The notes below the pieces were generated by a model. The model saw only the letters and a program-made list of their open reading frames with translations, was not told where the DNA came from and did no database searches. From Pseudomonas sp. BBP2017 (lineage in GTDB: Bacteria; Pseudomonadota; Gammaproteobacteria; Pseudomonadales; Pseudomonadaceae), in NCBI RefSeq assembly GCF_003024385.1, contig NZ_PVZN01000014.1, positions 85,708 to 149,707 of the forward strand: a DNA stretch of 64,000 nt. Reading direction: 5' to 3'. Position numbers and translations under genes: made by a program. Within the stretch, counting starts at the first letter, position 1; every line of letters begins with the position of its first letter. Below, piece after piece: positions 17,342-25,806 of the stretch.

Positions 17342-17673
17342 ATGCAATTGGTTGGCTTCGGCAGGCCCGCAAGCTTCGCGGCGAGTTTGGCGGGAGTGCC
17401 TTTGAACAGGCGGTTCAGGTGCATGCTGTTGCCTTTTTCCGGGCCCAGCTTGAGCGCGGTGTACTTGATCAGCGGACGGGTTGCCGGCGACAGCTCGAAC
17501 TCCCGGTAGAACGCACGCAACAGCGTCAGCACTTCCCAGTGTTCAGGGGTCAGCTCCAGCTGCTCGTGGGCGGCGAGAGCGGCGGCGACTTCGTCGGACC
17601 AGTCGCTGAGTTCAACCAGGTAGCCATCCTTGTCCAGGGCGATGCTGCGCTCGCCTACAGTCAGGGTATTCAT
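17338..17673 (-). CDS. tusE: Sulfur relay protein TusE (DsrC family)
   Basis: The 111-residue DsrC-like product ends in PTNCI, with the conserved penultimate cysteine (C110) that carries the sulfane sulfur, and has ELTPEHWEVLTLLRAFYREF mid-protein. TusE accepts sulfur from TusBCD and passes it to MnmA for 2-thiouridine at the tRNA wobble position. It overlaps both tusB and the downstream ybiB by four bases. Confidence 0.94.
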   Translation of the reverse strand: MNTLTVGERSIALDKDGYLVELSDWSDEVAAALAAHEQLELTPEHWEVLTLLRAFYREFELSPATRPLIKYTALKLGPEKGNSMHLNRLFKGTPAKLAAKLAGLPKPTNCI

Positions 17674-17969
17674 AGCCAGCTGTTGACCTTGTCGTAGTCC
17701 AGCGACAGGGCGACAAAGGCCGGGTAGTCGATGGCCCGAATGTTGTCGTCAGTGTCGATGGCGCGTGCTTGCAGGTCTTCTTCAAGGGCGAACAGCCGGC
17801 CTTGCAGGTTGCTGGCGTGCAGGCTAGCCAGCGGCGCGCTGCCGGGCTGCAGGGCATACACCGCATCGCCGCAGAGCAACAGGCCATCCTTGCTGCCAAG
17901 CAGGCGCAGACAACTGTTCAGACGATTGTCGCCGAAGGGCGAGTGGGAAATTACGTGCAAGGTGCTCAT
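17670..17969 (-). CDS. tusB: Sulfur relay protein TusB
   Basis: The 99-residue product MSTLHVISHSPFGDNRLNSC fits TusB, a small subunit of the TusBCD hexamer. LLLCGDAVYALQPGS and the end DYDKVNSWL match the family. It abuts tusC by one base and overlaps tusE by four bases. Confidence 0.9.
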   Translation of the reverse strand: MSTLHVISHSPFGDNRLNSCLRLLGSKDGLLLCGDAVYALQPGSAPLASLHASNLQGRLFALEEDLQARAIDTDDNIRAIDYPAFVALSLDYDKVNSWL

Positions 17970-18328
17970 CAGAGGGTAATCACCTGGTCAAAACGGTCGA
18001 TCAACGCGGCCAGCGCGGCGTCATCCAGCGCTTGCACGGGCAAGCTCAGGGTCTCTGCGGCTAAGCCACGTTCCTGCAGGCTGCTACTGGCGACAAAGAG
18101 TTCTTCGACACCGAACATCGGCAGGGCTTGCAGATTGGCGGCAAGGTTCTTCTGTTGCAGTTGGCCGGGTTGTTGCCCGGGCGCAAGCTGGAACACTCCG
18201 TCATCGAGAAACAGCATGCCCAGCGGCAGATCAAAGGCACCACCGGCCAAGGCAATATCCAGCGCTTCGCGGGCAGAAGGGCCGGCCCAGGGCGCTTGGC
18301 GACTGATAATCAGCAAAGACTTGGCCAT
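17969..18328 (-). CDS. tusC: Sulfur relay protein TusC
   Basis: The 119-residue DsrF-like product starts MAKSLLIISRQAPWAGPSAR. I preferred the ATG at 18328, which has GGAGGCGA upstream, to one five codons earlier. It forms the TusBCD complex with its neighbours. Confidence 0.92.
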   Translation of the reverse strand: MAKSLLIISRQAPWAGPSAREALDIALAGGAFDLPLGMLFLDDGVFQLAPGQQPGQLQQKNLAANLQALPMFGVEELFVASSSLQERGLAAETLSLPVQALDDAALAALIDRFDQVITL

Positions 18329-18329
18329 T

Positions 18330-18722
18330 TCAATCGCCTCCAAAACAGATCAAGCGCTCGGCGTTTTGTGCGCCTTCATGCAACTGACCCAGGCCGGACA
18401 GCTCCCACGGTGCCGGCAGGTTCACCGCCGGGCGCTGATAGCGTTGAGCTTCTTCGGCATTGAGCACGCCACGGCGCAGGGCGGCGGCAATGCACACGAC
18501 CGCATCGAGCTGATGCTCACTGATGAAGGATCGCCATTGGGTAGCGACATCCACTTCATCCTGTGGCATGACAATATTGCCCGAGGCGCTGTGCACGCCG
18601 TCCTGATAAAAAAACAGCCGGATAATTTCGTGCCCACCGGCCAGCGCGGCTTGGGCGAAAAGCAAGGCGCGGCGCGAGGAGGGCGCGTGGGCTGGAGAAA
18701 AAACCGCAATGGCGAACTTCAT
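18330..18722 (-). CDS. tusD: Sulfurtransferase TusD
   Basis: The 130-residue DsrE-like product MKFAIAVFSPAHAPSSRRAL has the expected active-site cysteine (about C77 in DAVVCIAAALRRGV), which takes sulfur from TusA. It is the first gene of the tusDCBE-ybiB operon. The longer upstream frame runs through a REP element and is not coding. Confidence 0.93.
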   Translation of the reverse strand: MKFAIAVFSPAHAPSSRRALLFAQAALAGGHEIIRLFFYQDGVHSASGNIVMPQDEVDVATQWRSFISEHQLDAVVCIAAALRRGVLNAEEAQRYQRPAVNLPAPWELSGLGQLHEGAQNAERLICFGGD

Positions 18723-18764
18723 GGAAGGCTCATTCAGCAAAACTGCGCCAATAATAAAGCAAAT

Positions 18765-18789
18765 TGTGGGAGCGGGCTTGCCCCGCGAT
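18765..18789. repeat. Single REP element
   Basis: The sequence tgtgggagcgggcttgcccc, continuing cgcga, is the same REP core as at 15205. It lies between tusD and the permease gene. Confidence 0.85.
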
Positions 18790-18806
18790 GGCCCGCCCCC
18801 GTTCAC

Positions 18807-20186
18807 TCAAACCTTCTCTTTATGCTCCGGCAAGAACCAATTCAGTACCAAGGCACAAATCCCTCCGGTCGCCACGCCCGACTCCAGCACATTTCTCAGT
18901 GCCGACGGCATATGCGCCAGGAACTCTGGCACCTGCGCCACACCCAGGCCCAACGCCAGCGACACCGCGATAATCAGCAGCGCGCGGCGATCCAGGCTGA
19001 TGCTGGCCAGTATATTGATCCCCGAAGCGGCCACCGCCCCGAACATCACCATCGCCGCACCGCCGAGCACCGGCTCAGGCACTGCCTGGATCACTCCGGC
19101 AACACTCGGGAACAGGCCAAGGATCACCAGCATGGCTGCGATCCACACGCCGATATGCCGGCTGGCGATACCGGTCAGCTGAATCACCCCGTTGTTCTGA
19201 GCAAAAACCGAGCTTGGAAAGGTATTGAACACCCCAGCCAGCAGCGAATTGGCACCATTGACCAGTACACCGCCCTTGATCCGCTGCATCCACAGCGGGC
19301 CTTCAACCGGCTGGCGCGATACTTTGCTGGTAGCGGTGACATCACCAATGGCTTCCAGCGAAGTCACCAGGTAGATCACCAGCATCGGAATGAACAGCGC
19401 CCAGGAGAAGCCCAGGCCGAAATGCAGTGGCATTGGCACCTGGAACAGCTCGGCCTGGTGCATGCCGGTGAAATCCAGGCGACCCAGATAGCCAGCCAGG
19501 GCGTAACCCGCAGCCAGGGCAATAACGATGGCGCAACTGCGCATCCACACCACAGGGATACGGTTGAGTACCACAATAATGGCCAGTACCACGCCCGACA
19601 GCAGCAGGTTCTCGCCGTTGGCGAAGGTGCCGTTGCTCATGGCGGCAAAACCACCGCCCATGCTGATCAGACCGACCTTGATCAGGGTCAGGCCGATCAT
19701 CAATACCACAATACCGGTCACCAGCGGGGTGATCAGGCGCTTAACGAACGGCAAAATGCGCGAAATGCCCATTTCGACGAAAGAGCCGGCAATCACCACA
19801 CCGAAAATCGCCGCCATCACCGCTTCCACCGGCGTACCTTGCTTGACCATCAACGCGCCACCGGCGATCAGCGGCCCGACAAAGTTGAAACTGGTGCCCT
19901 GAACAATCAGCAGCCCGGCGCCGAACGGCCCGAAGCGCCGGCACTGGACAAAGGTGGCGATCCCGGAGATCACCAGCGACATCGACACAATCAGGTTGGT
20001 ATCGCGTGGCGAAACTCCCAGCGCCTGGCAGATCAGCAAGCCCGGCGTCACAATTGGCACAATGATCGCCAGCAGATGCTGCAGTGCTGCCAGCATTGCA
20101 ATTAGCGGCTGCGGCCGGTCTTCAAGGCCGAGGACCAGTTCATTGGCCTGCGCAAGTGCGCCGGGTCCTTGCTCGATTGAACTCAT
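18807..20186 (-). CDS. NCS2 nucleobase:cation symporter, xanthine/urate type
   Basis: The 459-residue membrane protein has 12-14 predicted helices and NCS2 signatures: QGTSFNFVGPLIAGG in the first half and QNNGVIQLTGIASRHIG in the second. The QNNGVIQ form is typical of XanQ/UacT-type purine transporters rather than UraA uracil permeases. It therefore probably imports xanthine or uric acid with protons. The start at MSSIEQGPGALAQANE replaces a longer frame with no family match. No purine catabolic genes are adjacent. Confidence 0.9.
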   Translation of the reverse strand: MSSIEQGPGALAQANELVLGLEDRPQPLIAMLAALQHLLAIIVPIVTPGLLICQALGVSPRDTNLIVSMSLVISGIATFVQCRRFGPFGAGLLIVQGTSFNFVGPLIAGGALMVKQGTPVEAVMAAIFGVVIAGSFVEMGISRILPFVKRLITPLVTGIVVLMIGLTLIKVGLISMGGGFAAMSNGTFANGENLLLSGVVLAIIVVLNRIPVVWMRSCAIVIALAAGYALAGYLGRLDFTGMHQAELFQVPMPLHFGLGFSWALFIPMLVIYLVTSLEAIGDVTATSKVSRQPVEGPLWMQRIKGGVLVNGANSLLAGVFNTFPSSVFAQNNGVIQLTGIASRHIGVWIAAMLVILGLFPSVAGVIQAVPEPVLGGAAMVMFGAVAASGINILASISLDRRALLIIAVSLALGLGVAQVPEFLAHMPSALRNVLESGVATGGICALVLNWFLPEHKEKV

Positions 20187-20362
20187 GGGAGTGCTGCCCC
20201 GGAAGAAAAAAGGAGCGCATTCTACGGGGCTGTAGCCATTTGGGGTAGTGATTGATGCCGCAGACCAGCACGGTCTCTGTAGGCGTTGTCCTTGCCAGCG
20301 ATGCAAGGCAAAGCCTTGCCAAAACCTGACGGCACGGCAATTGCTGCCAACCCCACAGCCAT

Positions 20363-20390
20363 AAAAAAAGCCCGCCGAAGCGGGCTTTCT
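20363..20390 (-). terminator. Rho-independent terminator of the YccA-family gene
   Basis: Read on the minus strand, agcccgcttcggcgggct is followed by a run of seven T. It lies just past the stop at 20412. Confidence 0.9.
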
Positions 20391-20411
20391 CACAACCGAC
20401 CAGCTATCCGA

Positions 20412-21083
20412 TCAGTCATCGCGACCCATCAGGCCGAACAGCTGCAGCAGGCTGACGAACAGGTTGTAGATCGATACATACAGGCTGATGGTTGCCATGA
20501 TGTAGTTACGCTCGCCACCGTGGATGATCGCGCTGGTCTGGAACAGAATGCAGACCGACGAGAACAGCACGAAACCGGCGCTGATCGCCAGCTGCAGGCC
20601 GCTGATCTGGAAGAACAGGCTGGCCAGCACCGCGCCCATCAGGACGAAGAAACCGGCGGTGATGAAGCCACCGAGGAAACTCATGTCCTTGCGGGTGATC
20701 AGCACATAGGCCGACAGGCCACCGAACACCAGCGCGGTCATGGCGAAAGCCGAGCTGACCACCTCAGCGCCACCGGCCATGCCCAGGTAACGGTTGAGGA
20801 TCGGGCCGAGGATGAAGCCCATGAAACCGGTGAGGGCAAAGGTAGACACCAGGCCCCAGGCCGAATCACGCAGCTTGTTGGTGAGGAAGAACAGGCCATA
20901 GAAGCCGATCAGCACCACAAAGATGTTCGGGTAGCCGACACGCATTTGCTGCGCAATGAAAGCCATGACGCCACTGAAGGCGAGGGTGATCGCCAGCAGC
21001 CCGTACGTATTGCGCAGGACCCGGCTGACCTCCTGCTGCTCGACCTGCTGACCGTGATTGACGGCGTAATCCTGTTCGCGCAT
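20412..21083 (-). CDS. Bax inhibitor-1 / YccA family inner-membrane protein
   Basis: The 223-residue protein has about seven transmembrane helices and the family features GLMGRDD at the C terminus and LYVSIYNLFVSLLQLFGL. E. coli YccA is a modulator of the FtsH protease; the role here is inferred by family. CAGGAG precedes the ATG. It is monocistronic. Confidence 0.92.
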   Translation of the reverse strand: MREQDYAVNHGQQVEQQEVSRVLRNTYGLLAITLAFSGVMAFIAQQMRVGYPNIFVVLIGFYGLFFLTNKLRDSAWGLVSTFALTGFMGFILGPILNRYLGMAGGAEVVSSAFAMTALVFGGLSAYVLITRKDMSFLGGFITAGFFVLMGAVLASLFFQISGLQLAISAGFVLFSSVCILFQTSAIIHGGERNYIMATISLYVSIYNLFVSLLQLFGLMGRDD

Positions 21084-21204
21084 GGCGACACTCCTGTGGG
21101 TTTGAAACGTTCAGATGCAAAGATCATAACAGAGGTCTGCAAACCAGCTACACAGAGAGTTTGACAGCTTGTTTCATTTCGGTATTATGGCGCCCGCAAT
21201 ACGA

Positions 21205-21292
21205 GGAAGCGTGGCCGAGTGGTTTAAGGCAACGGTCTTGAAAACCGTCGATGGGCAACTATCCTAGAGTTCGAATCTCTACGCTTCCGCCA
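21205..21292 (+). tRNA. tRNA-Ser(TGA)
   Basis: The 88-nt sequence has a 7-bp acceptor stem (ggaagcg / cgcttcc), an anticodon stem acggt/accgt around loop cttgaaa (anticodon TGA at 21239-21241), a long class II variable arm, the T-loop ttcgaat and an encoded CCA. Its 3' 43 bases form part of the attachment core of the element that follows. Confidence 0.97.
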
Positions 21293-21329
21293 TCTTCAAA
21301 GCCCTGATTATTCAGGGCTTTTTGCGTTT
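21250..21329 (+). repeat. attL: left attachment repeat, overlapping the 3' half of tRNA-Ser
   Basis: 58 bases (21250-21307) recur exactly at 26790-26847. After one mismatch (t versus c at 21308/26848) a further 21 bases are identical. The repeat restores the tRNA 3' end and its terminator, as tRNA-targeting tyrosine recombinases require. Confidence 0.96.
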
Positions 21330-21332
21330 TTT
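21299..21332 (+). terminator. Terminator of tRNA-Ser, inside the att repeat
   Basis: The stem aagccctga / tcagggctt has a 4-nt loop and is followed by ttttt and a second T run. The same hairpin is duplicated at 26839-26860 by integration. Confidence 0.88.
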
Positions 21333-21403
21333 GGGTATGGGAAAACCACCCATGGGAACACCCTTGGGAATGGTTTATTTTGTCAGCGCTGACAAAACTT
21401 CGG

Positions 21404-22453
21404 CTACTTGGTGGGCTTCGCCAGCGCTCCTACGCGGCGGTAAACCCGCTCAGTGATGTCGCCTTTAGTATGTCCAAGCAACAGGCTGGCGTGCTCCACA
21501 TCAGTGATTTCCGATGCAGCCTTGGGGCGTATGTCACGGAATTGGAACTGACTGATGCGGCCGGCCAGGGCCTGGTCGCCGCAGGCTGTTGCTTCCTTCA
21601 CAGCCTCCTCCCGGGCATCATCCCAGCGCCGCCGAAGCATCGACGCTGTCACTCGCAGGCCGCCGTCCGTCAGGATCAGGTACGGTGATGTGTGTGCTTC
21701 GTTTCTCTTCAGGATCTCCCCGATTAGGACGCCAAGGCCGCTCACAGCCCCATCCACTTCAAGCATAATCCGCAGCTTCTTGTGGGTCTTTTTCTGCGTC
21801 ACGCCGAGGGCGTTATTCTCGATGTCATCCTTCCTCATCACCAGTACGTCCGCCGGACGCTGGCCCGTCAGATACGCCAAGTCCATGGCGTCTTTCAGCT
21901 CCGGTACTGCTTTCTTGTAGACCGCATCCCATACCGCGTCATTGGCGTAGAAGTCCCGAGGCGTCTCCTTGTTTTTGCGAACACCCTGGCAGGGGTTCTC
22001 TTTTGCGGTAAGCCCCCACTCCCTGGCCATATTGAATACGTGGGAGAGGGTGGCAATCTCGCGATTTGCCCGTACCTTCGCCGACCTGGCATCGCGGTAC
22101 TGCGCAATCATTGCTGGTGTAAGCGCCTCGATTGGCGCGCTATCGAACACAGGTCGAAGCTGTCGCAGCTCCGAGAGGTTGTCCTTCTGCGTGCGCGCCC
22201 CCTTCTTCGGAATAATGTCCCGCTCGTATCTGTCGAAGATCGCTTTCATCGGGCGTAGATCCTGCGGTTTTTCCTTCGCCTCCAGTTCAGCCCATTTCAA
22301 ACGGGCCTGGTCGAGGTCTGGGCCCAGGGGAATATCCTTGCCCTGCGGGTCACGGAAGTAATACCGGACCCACTCCTTGCCGTTCTTGCGCTTCCGCTTG
22401 CGGCGGTACATGTTCGGGGGCAGGTCCCGATTCTCGGTTTTTCGCGGTCGCAT
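21404..22453 (-). CDS. int: Tyrosine-type site-specific integrase
   Basis: The 349-residue product has an N-terminal arm-binding region (MYRRKRKRKNGKEWVRYYF), a SAM-like core-binding domain (about 65-150) and the catalytic domain. Catalytic features visible are LAYLTGQRPADVL (box I Arg), then the FRDIRPKAASE region corresponding to HxLR with D in place of H, and LLGHTKGDITERVYRR with the terminal tyrosine. It resembles lambdoid phage integrases. Its position between attL and the DUF4224-type gene supports it as the enzyme for this element. Confidence 0.95.
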   Translation of the reverse strand: MRPRKTENRDLPPNMYRRKRKRKNGKEWVRYYFRDPQGKDIPLGPDLDQARLKWAELEAKEKPQDLRPMKAIFDRYERDIIPKKGARTQKDNLSELRQLRPVFDSAPIEALTPAMIAQYRDARSAKVRANREIATLSHVFNMAREWGLTAKENPCQGVRKNKETPRDFYANDAVWDAVYKKAVPELKDAMDLAYLTGQRPADVLVMRKDDIENNALGVTQKKTHKKLRIMLEVDGAVSGLGVLIGEILKRNEAHTSPYLILTDGGLRVTASMLRRRWDDAREEAVKEATACGDQALAGRISQFQFRDIRPKAASEITDVEHASLLLGHTKGDITERVYRRVGALAKPTK

Positions 22454-22509
22454 TTAGTTCACTCGGGAAAAGTCAGGGGTCCAGGTCGGCTCTGGCATTG
22501 GCGGCGGTG

Positions 22510-22695
22510 TCACGGGCACAACTTCAAGGTGACGCCCAGCTTCATCCGGGCGTACTGCCGGCCAACAAGCGGTCGGTCCCCGCGGCTCTCGATGAAGTGC
22601 CAACGGCGCTCTTCCAGCCAGCGGCGCTGCCAGCCCCTGGCCTTGTAGCCGGTCAGCTCGGCCAGTTCTGTGTCCGAGAAGATTTCGGTTTCCAT
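22510..22695 (-). CDS. DUF4224-type small phage protein, possible recombination directionality factor
   Basis: The 61-residue product METEIFSDTELAELTGYKAR, then WQRRWLEERRWHFIESRGDRPLV, is a DUF4224-like protein with a predicted winged-helix-like start. Such genes lie beside phage integrases and may act in excision; that role is inferred. The upstream in-frame extension is unlikely because the ATG at 22695 fits the family. 56 bp separates it from int. Confidence 0.8.
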   Translation of the reverse strand: METEIFSDTELAELTGYKARGWQRRWLEERRWHFIESRGDRPLVGRQYARMKLGVTLKLCP

Positions 22696-22739
22696 GGGAT
22701 AGGCTCCACGCCGCGCATGGCGGCAGAGGTGGGGAGTGG

Positions 22740-23024
22740 TTAAGCGCCCTTGAGCGGGACGACGTTTTCGAGCACTCGCTTCACGCCGCCGGCATCGCGG
22801 AAGGCTTTCCATCCAGCGTGATGCGCGGCGCAGTAGTGAACATCAGGCGCGACCTCAGTCGAGCAGTAGCCGCACATGTTGCGGTCACAGGTCTTGCCGT
22901 TACCGACTGGGTAGTCGCATAGGTTGGCCGCGACATCGCCGCAACCAGAGCAATGGGGGCCAAGATCGCCGCAGACATGGCCGCGTGGCTTTCGGTTCTC
23001 GTCGTACAGCGTGTAACAGCTCAT
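22740..23024 (-). CDS. Cys-rich small phage protein (putative zinc-binding)
   Basis: The 94-residue product MSCYTLYDENRKPRGHVCGD has 12 cysteines and several histidines arranged as CxxC-like pairs (CSGCGD, CGYCSTE, HYCAAHHAG), which suggests one or two zinc ribbons. I recognise it only as a small protein type seen near integrases in Pseudomonas prophages. Its ATG overlaps the stop of the 22-codon frame upstream (ATGA), so translation is probably coupled. Confidence 0.8.
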   Translation of the reverse strand: MSCYTLYDENRKPRGHVCGDLGPHCSGCGDVAANLCDYPVGNGKTCDRNMCGYCSTEVAPDVHYCAAHHAGWKAFRDAGGVKRVLENVVPLKGA

Positions 23025-23089
23025 GGCCTCGGCCCCTCCCAGGTGAGCCAGCCAAAGTAGAGCGGGGCGGCGATGGGTAGGGGGATCAT
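23021..23089 (-). CDS. 22-residue micro-protein in a coupled chain
   Basis: An ATG at 23089 overlaps the stop of the 131-residue gene upstream (ATGA). The stop at 23021 in turn overlaps the ATG of the Cys-rich gene. The peptide MIPLPIAAPLYFGWLTWEGP (then RP) is hydrophobic and ends in a Trp-rich stretch. Two consecutive 4-base overlaps make a chance frame unlikely. Function unknown. Confidence 0.6.
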   Translation of the reverse strand: MIPLPIAAPLYFGWLTWEGPRP

Positions 23090-23481
23090 GGCCTGTCCTC
23101 CGGACTGTCCTTGTCGAGCTGGCAACCGTTGTTGCAGCCATCGCAGGCGCCACATTGCTCGGGCTCTTTGCGGCGGGCCCACCAGCACACCGGGCCGTCG
23201 TCTGTGTCGTTGATCGACAGGCAAAACCAGCCTTCACCTTCAGGGCGATCAGGCTCCCAGTAACTGCAGTCTGGGTCGTGGCTTTCGAAGTAGCGGTCGG
23301 CGATTTCCTCGTCGGCAGACTCCAGGCTGACCATGCCGACTACCAGTCCCTGCTGGGCAAGCCATGCCTTGCACTTCTCACCTTCGCCCTCCTCGAAAGG
23401 AGGCAGTTCGGGGTGCCAGAACATCCCGCTTTCGTCCCGGGTGACCGGCACCGGTTGGATCAGTTTGATTTCTTCAGGCAT
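23086..23481 (-). CDS. Hypothetical phage protein, acidic, Trp/Cys-rich C terminus
   Basis: The 131-residue product MPEEIKLIQPVPVTRDESGM is acidic and includes DCSYWEPDRPEGEGWFCLSI and a Cys cluster (QCGACDGCNNGC, near 108-119). I do not recognise a domain. It is first in a three-gene chain with four-base overlaps. The following 175 bp toward the divergent gene at 23657 hold the promoters. Confidence 0.75.
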   Translation of the reverse strand: MPEEIKLIQPVPVTRDESGMFWHPELPPFEEGEGEKCKAWLAQQGLVVGMVSLESADEEIADRYFESHDPDCSYWEPDRPEGEGWFCLSINDTDDGPVCWWARRKEPEQCGACDGCNNGCQLDKDSPEDRP

Positions 23482-23656
23482 GACATCGTCCTTGCCGCTA
23501 TCGCGGCTGAAAGTTGTACAGGGAATTAAGTTCGGTACAGAGTTTTCGGCCGGCTGTCTGATTCAACAATCAAACCAGTTGAGAGTTGTTGCTTGTCACT
23601 TGGCTTTGTCTATGGTGGCTTTTGCACATATAGGACTAAAGTCGTAGGAGGGCGAC

Positions 23657-23959
23657 ATGAGAATACGTGGTGAAGCTTTTTGGGGGTGGGCTGACCCAGC
23701 TCTACAGCACCGGTCCCATGATGAAACGCTTGACGACGGGACAATGATCGACGTGCAAGTTCGACTTTTTCGTACCGGCGGCACGCAAATGTTCATCGGC
23801 ATCTATGCGTCAACTGGAATGGCCTTGCATGAGGAGGCGTACAACTCCCGACCTGGTGAGTCGATGACCAGGGCGCTGGGCTGGGGCGTCGGGTTGGCCC
23901 GTAAACTCGCCGCCTCCAATACCAGGCAGATTAAGCGACGTATCCCAAATGAGGCCTGA
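23657..23959 (+). CDS. Hypothetical protein
   Basis: The 100-residue product MRIRGEAFWGWADPALQHRS is preceded by AGGAGGGCGAC, a strong ribosome site. The sequence suggests a small alpha/beta fold (VQVRLFRTGGTQMFIGIYAS) with a basic C terminus (NTRQIKRRIPNEA). No domain is recognised. It lies on the plus strand, divergent from the phage-like minus-strand genes. Confidence 0.7.
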   Translation: MRIRGEAFWGWADPALQHRSHDETLDDGTMIDVQVRLFRTGGTQMFIGIYASTGMALHEEAYNSRPGESMTRALGWGVGLARKLAASNTRQIKRRIPNEA

Positions 23960-24013
23960 CCGAGCGGCTGCTCAATAGTCAAAGAATGAAGGGGGTACAA
24001 ATATACTCTTTGG

Positions 24014-24592
24014 TCATTCAGGGTCGCTTGGCGCCGCGTTTGCCAAGGCGCGATCATCGACGTACAAGCGACGCCCCTTCGATACCCGCTCGGCCTTCCA
24101 CTGTGTTTCTGCATCAAGCTCGCCGACTTCAATGCAATCCCGGAGCACTTCTTGGGCCTCGGCCAACTTGGCGCGTAACTCCTGAACTTCACCATCCCGC
24201 GCAGCAAACGCCTTGGCACCCTGGTCGGCCATGTCACCGGCGCTGAAGCCGTCGGAGGTTGGTGGGGCGGAGTCGAGGAGGCCAATGGCGATATGACCTG
24301 CTTGCCCTGGCGGGATGTCATTGGAGATCGTCCCGCCTGGTCGCAGCCGCATACCCATCGGGTCTTCCTGGTGCTGGGCGGCTGGCTGGGCGCGGTTATT
24401 CCATCCGTCCAGTTTTTCTTCGCTGAACACTGGGGCTGACGCAAGGCATTCAACGCATTCGACGAACCAGTCTGGATACGGTCCGGCAGTGCAGCGCGAA
24501 TCAGCTTTACCACCGCAAAACCGACACGGCATCAGTTCGCGCGGCACGCGGACCATCTGTTCTGTGTTGCTGGATCGGTTTTCTGTGGGCAT
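24014..24592 (-). CDS. Phage protein with Lar-like Zn ribbon N terminus
   Basis: The 192-residue product has an N-terminal LMPCRFCGGKADSRCT motif, then VECVECLASAP and GWNNRAQP, the pattern of Lar-type restriction-alleviation zinc ribbons (CxFCG...C..C...WN.R). The rest is a linker and a predicted coiled coil (EVQELRAKLAEAQEVLRDCI). Phage Lar proteins modulate host type I restriction. The fused C-terminal half makes this one longer than usual, so anti-restriction activity is only inferred. GAGGT precedes the ATG. Confidence 0.7.
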   Translation of the reverse strand: MPTENRSSNTEQMVRVPRELMPCRFCGGKADSRCTAGPYPDWFVECVECLASAPVFSEEKLDGWNNRAQPAAQHQEDPMGMRLRPGGTISNDIPPGQAGHIAIGLLDSAPPTSDGFSAGDMADQGAKAFAARDGEVQELRAKLAEAQEVLRDCIEVGELDAETQWKAERVSKGRRLYVDDRALANAAPSDPE

Positions 24593-24644
24593 GGGGATAC
24601 CTCGTGGGCAGCTATAGTTAACGATTCATGGGGAGGTAATGGCT

Positions 24645-24935
24645 ATGACTACTTACGCGGTGACTGCAGCTAGATATGACGAGGACGAAAAGCTGGTTGC
24701 GCTTCAGGGTCAAGAAACGCACGGCTCTCCAGCCGCCTTACCTGAATTATCTACAGACGTGCGCGATTTTTCCGTTTCGGAGGTGCTCGGGTTGATGGAG
24801 GACGGAGACAGCTTCCACTTGTTTTTCCGCTCACCAGGGACACTCGCTGGCTCAATTGTTCCTGATGGCAACGGGTCCCTGATCGAGGATCAGTGCATAC
24901 CAGGCAGGCGGATCGCCGATCTTCCTACGTTCTGA
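24645..24935 (+). CDS. Hypothetical protein
   Basis: The product, about 96 residues starting MTTYAVTAARYDEDEKLVAL, is acidic and contains VRDFSVSEVLGLMEDGDSFH. I chose this ATG because GGAGGT lies 7 nt upstream; an earlier ATG is only one base from that site. No recognised domain. Confidence 0.65.
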   Translation: MTTYAVTAARYDEDEKLVALQGQETHGSPAALPELSTDVRDFSVSEVLGLMEDGDSFHLFFRSPGTLAGSIVPDGNGSLIEDQCIPGRRIADLPTF

Positions 24936-24990
24936 AAGCGTGCTTGATTGGTGGTTCACCCAGCTCACATTGGCCAATCGGCGTCGTCGA

Positions 24991-25670
24991 TCACGCTGCT
25001 TTAAGCAGCGCCTCAATCACTCGCTGCCCAGCCAGCGGCGGTACCGCATTGCCTGCCATGTGCATGGTCAGCCGGTGGTTGTCCGGGCGCAGGGTGTCGG
25101 CCGGGAACGACTGAGCGGCCAGGGCCTCATCGGCGCTGAGCATCCGCATGCGATCGCCGTCGACCAAGGCCCATCGGTCCAGGGTGGTGATGGTGCCGAT
25201 CGGGCGGTTGATGTCGCGCCCGGTAGTGCCGGAGCCTTTGCCGTAGTACGGCATGATGAAGCGTTCGCCGAAGCGCTGGCGGCCATTGCGCACCCGGTCG
25301 AGCGTGGTCTGGGCCCGACCCGGCCTCTCGATCAGCGACCAGCGCCCGGCGTCGAAGTCGAGGAAGCTGGTGGCCGGCACGTGCTGGCGCCGGTGCAGCT
25401 CGAGCATCAATGGTGCCTTGCTGCGGGTCAGGACCAGGAATAGCCGCACGCGGTGCTGCGGCACGCCCAAGTCGGCGCAATCAACCACATGCGGAGCGAC
25501 CTGGTAGCCGAGGGCTTGCACTGCAGCAAGCCAGGCCGGGTACAGAGCCCAATCCATGAACTCTTGAACGTTCTCGATCACTACGGCCTCAGGCTGGTTA
25601 CGGAGAGACCTCATCGCCGACCAAGCAGCCTTGAGAGCGGCGCAGACGTATATCAGGGATGTCTGCCAGC
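24991..25670 (-). pseudogene. C5-cytosine DNA methyltransferase, N-terminally truncated
   Basis: From an ATG at 25614 the frame encodes 207 residues of the C-terminal part. Motif VI-like VIENVQEF, motif VIII-like QHRVRLFLVL and motif X-like MAGNAVPPLAGQRVIEALL are present. The SAM-binding motif I and the PCQ catalytic loop that should precede them are absent. Homology-like sequence continues upstream of the ATG (ALKAAWSAM) until an in-frame TAG near 25670. The enzyme cannot be active alone. It probably marks one end of a deletion in the prophage. Confidence 0.85.
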
Positions 25671-25674
25671 GACC

Positions 25675-25806
25675 CTAGGAGGCTCGGGTTTCGCTTTGTC
25701 TTTTTGCGGCCAACTCTTTTTGACGGTTCTTCTTATCCAATCGGTAGCCCCACCAGAGTGTGGCGATACCGAAAACAACCAGCAGTGATATTTGATATAT
25801 GGGCAC
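25675..25806 (-). CDS. 43-residue single-pass membrane micro-protein
   Basis: A GTG start has a near-ideal AAGGAG 6 nt upstream. The peptide MPIYQISLLVVFGIATLWWG has one transmembrane helix, followed by a strongly basic tail (YRLDKKNRQKELAAKRQSE). It lies between the truncated methyltransferase and the AT-rich cargo segment. Shape and ribosome site argue for a real gene; function unknown. Confidence 0.6.
   Translation of the reverse strand: MPIYQISLLVVFGIATLWWGYRLDKKNRQKELAAKRQSETRAS

Noticed and set aside
17769..20105. A 778-codon plus-strand frame across tusC, tusD and the permease
   Set aside because: It is antisense to four well-identified genes and has no domain. It is a compositional shadow.
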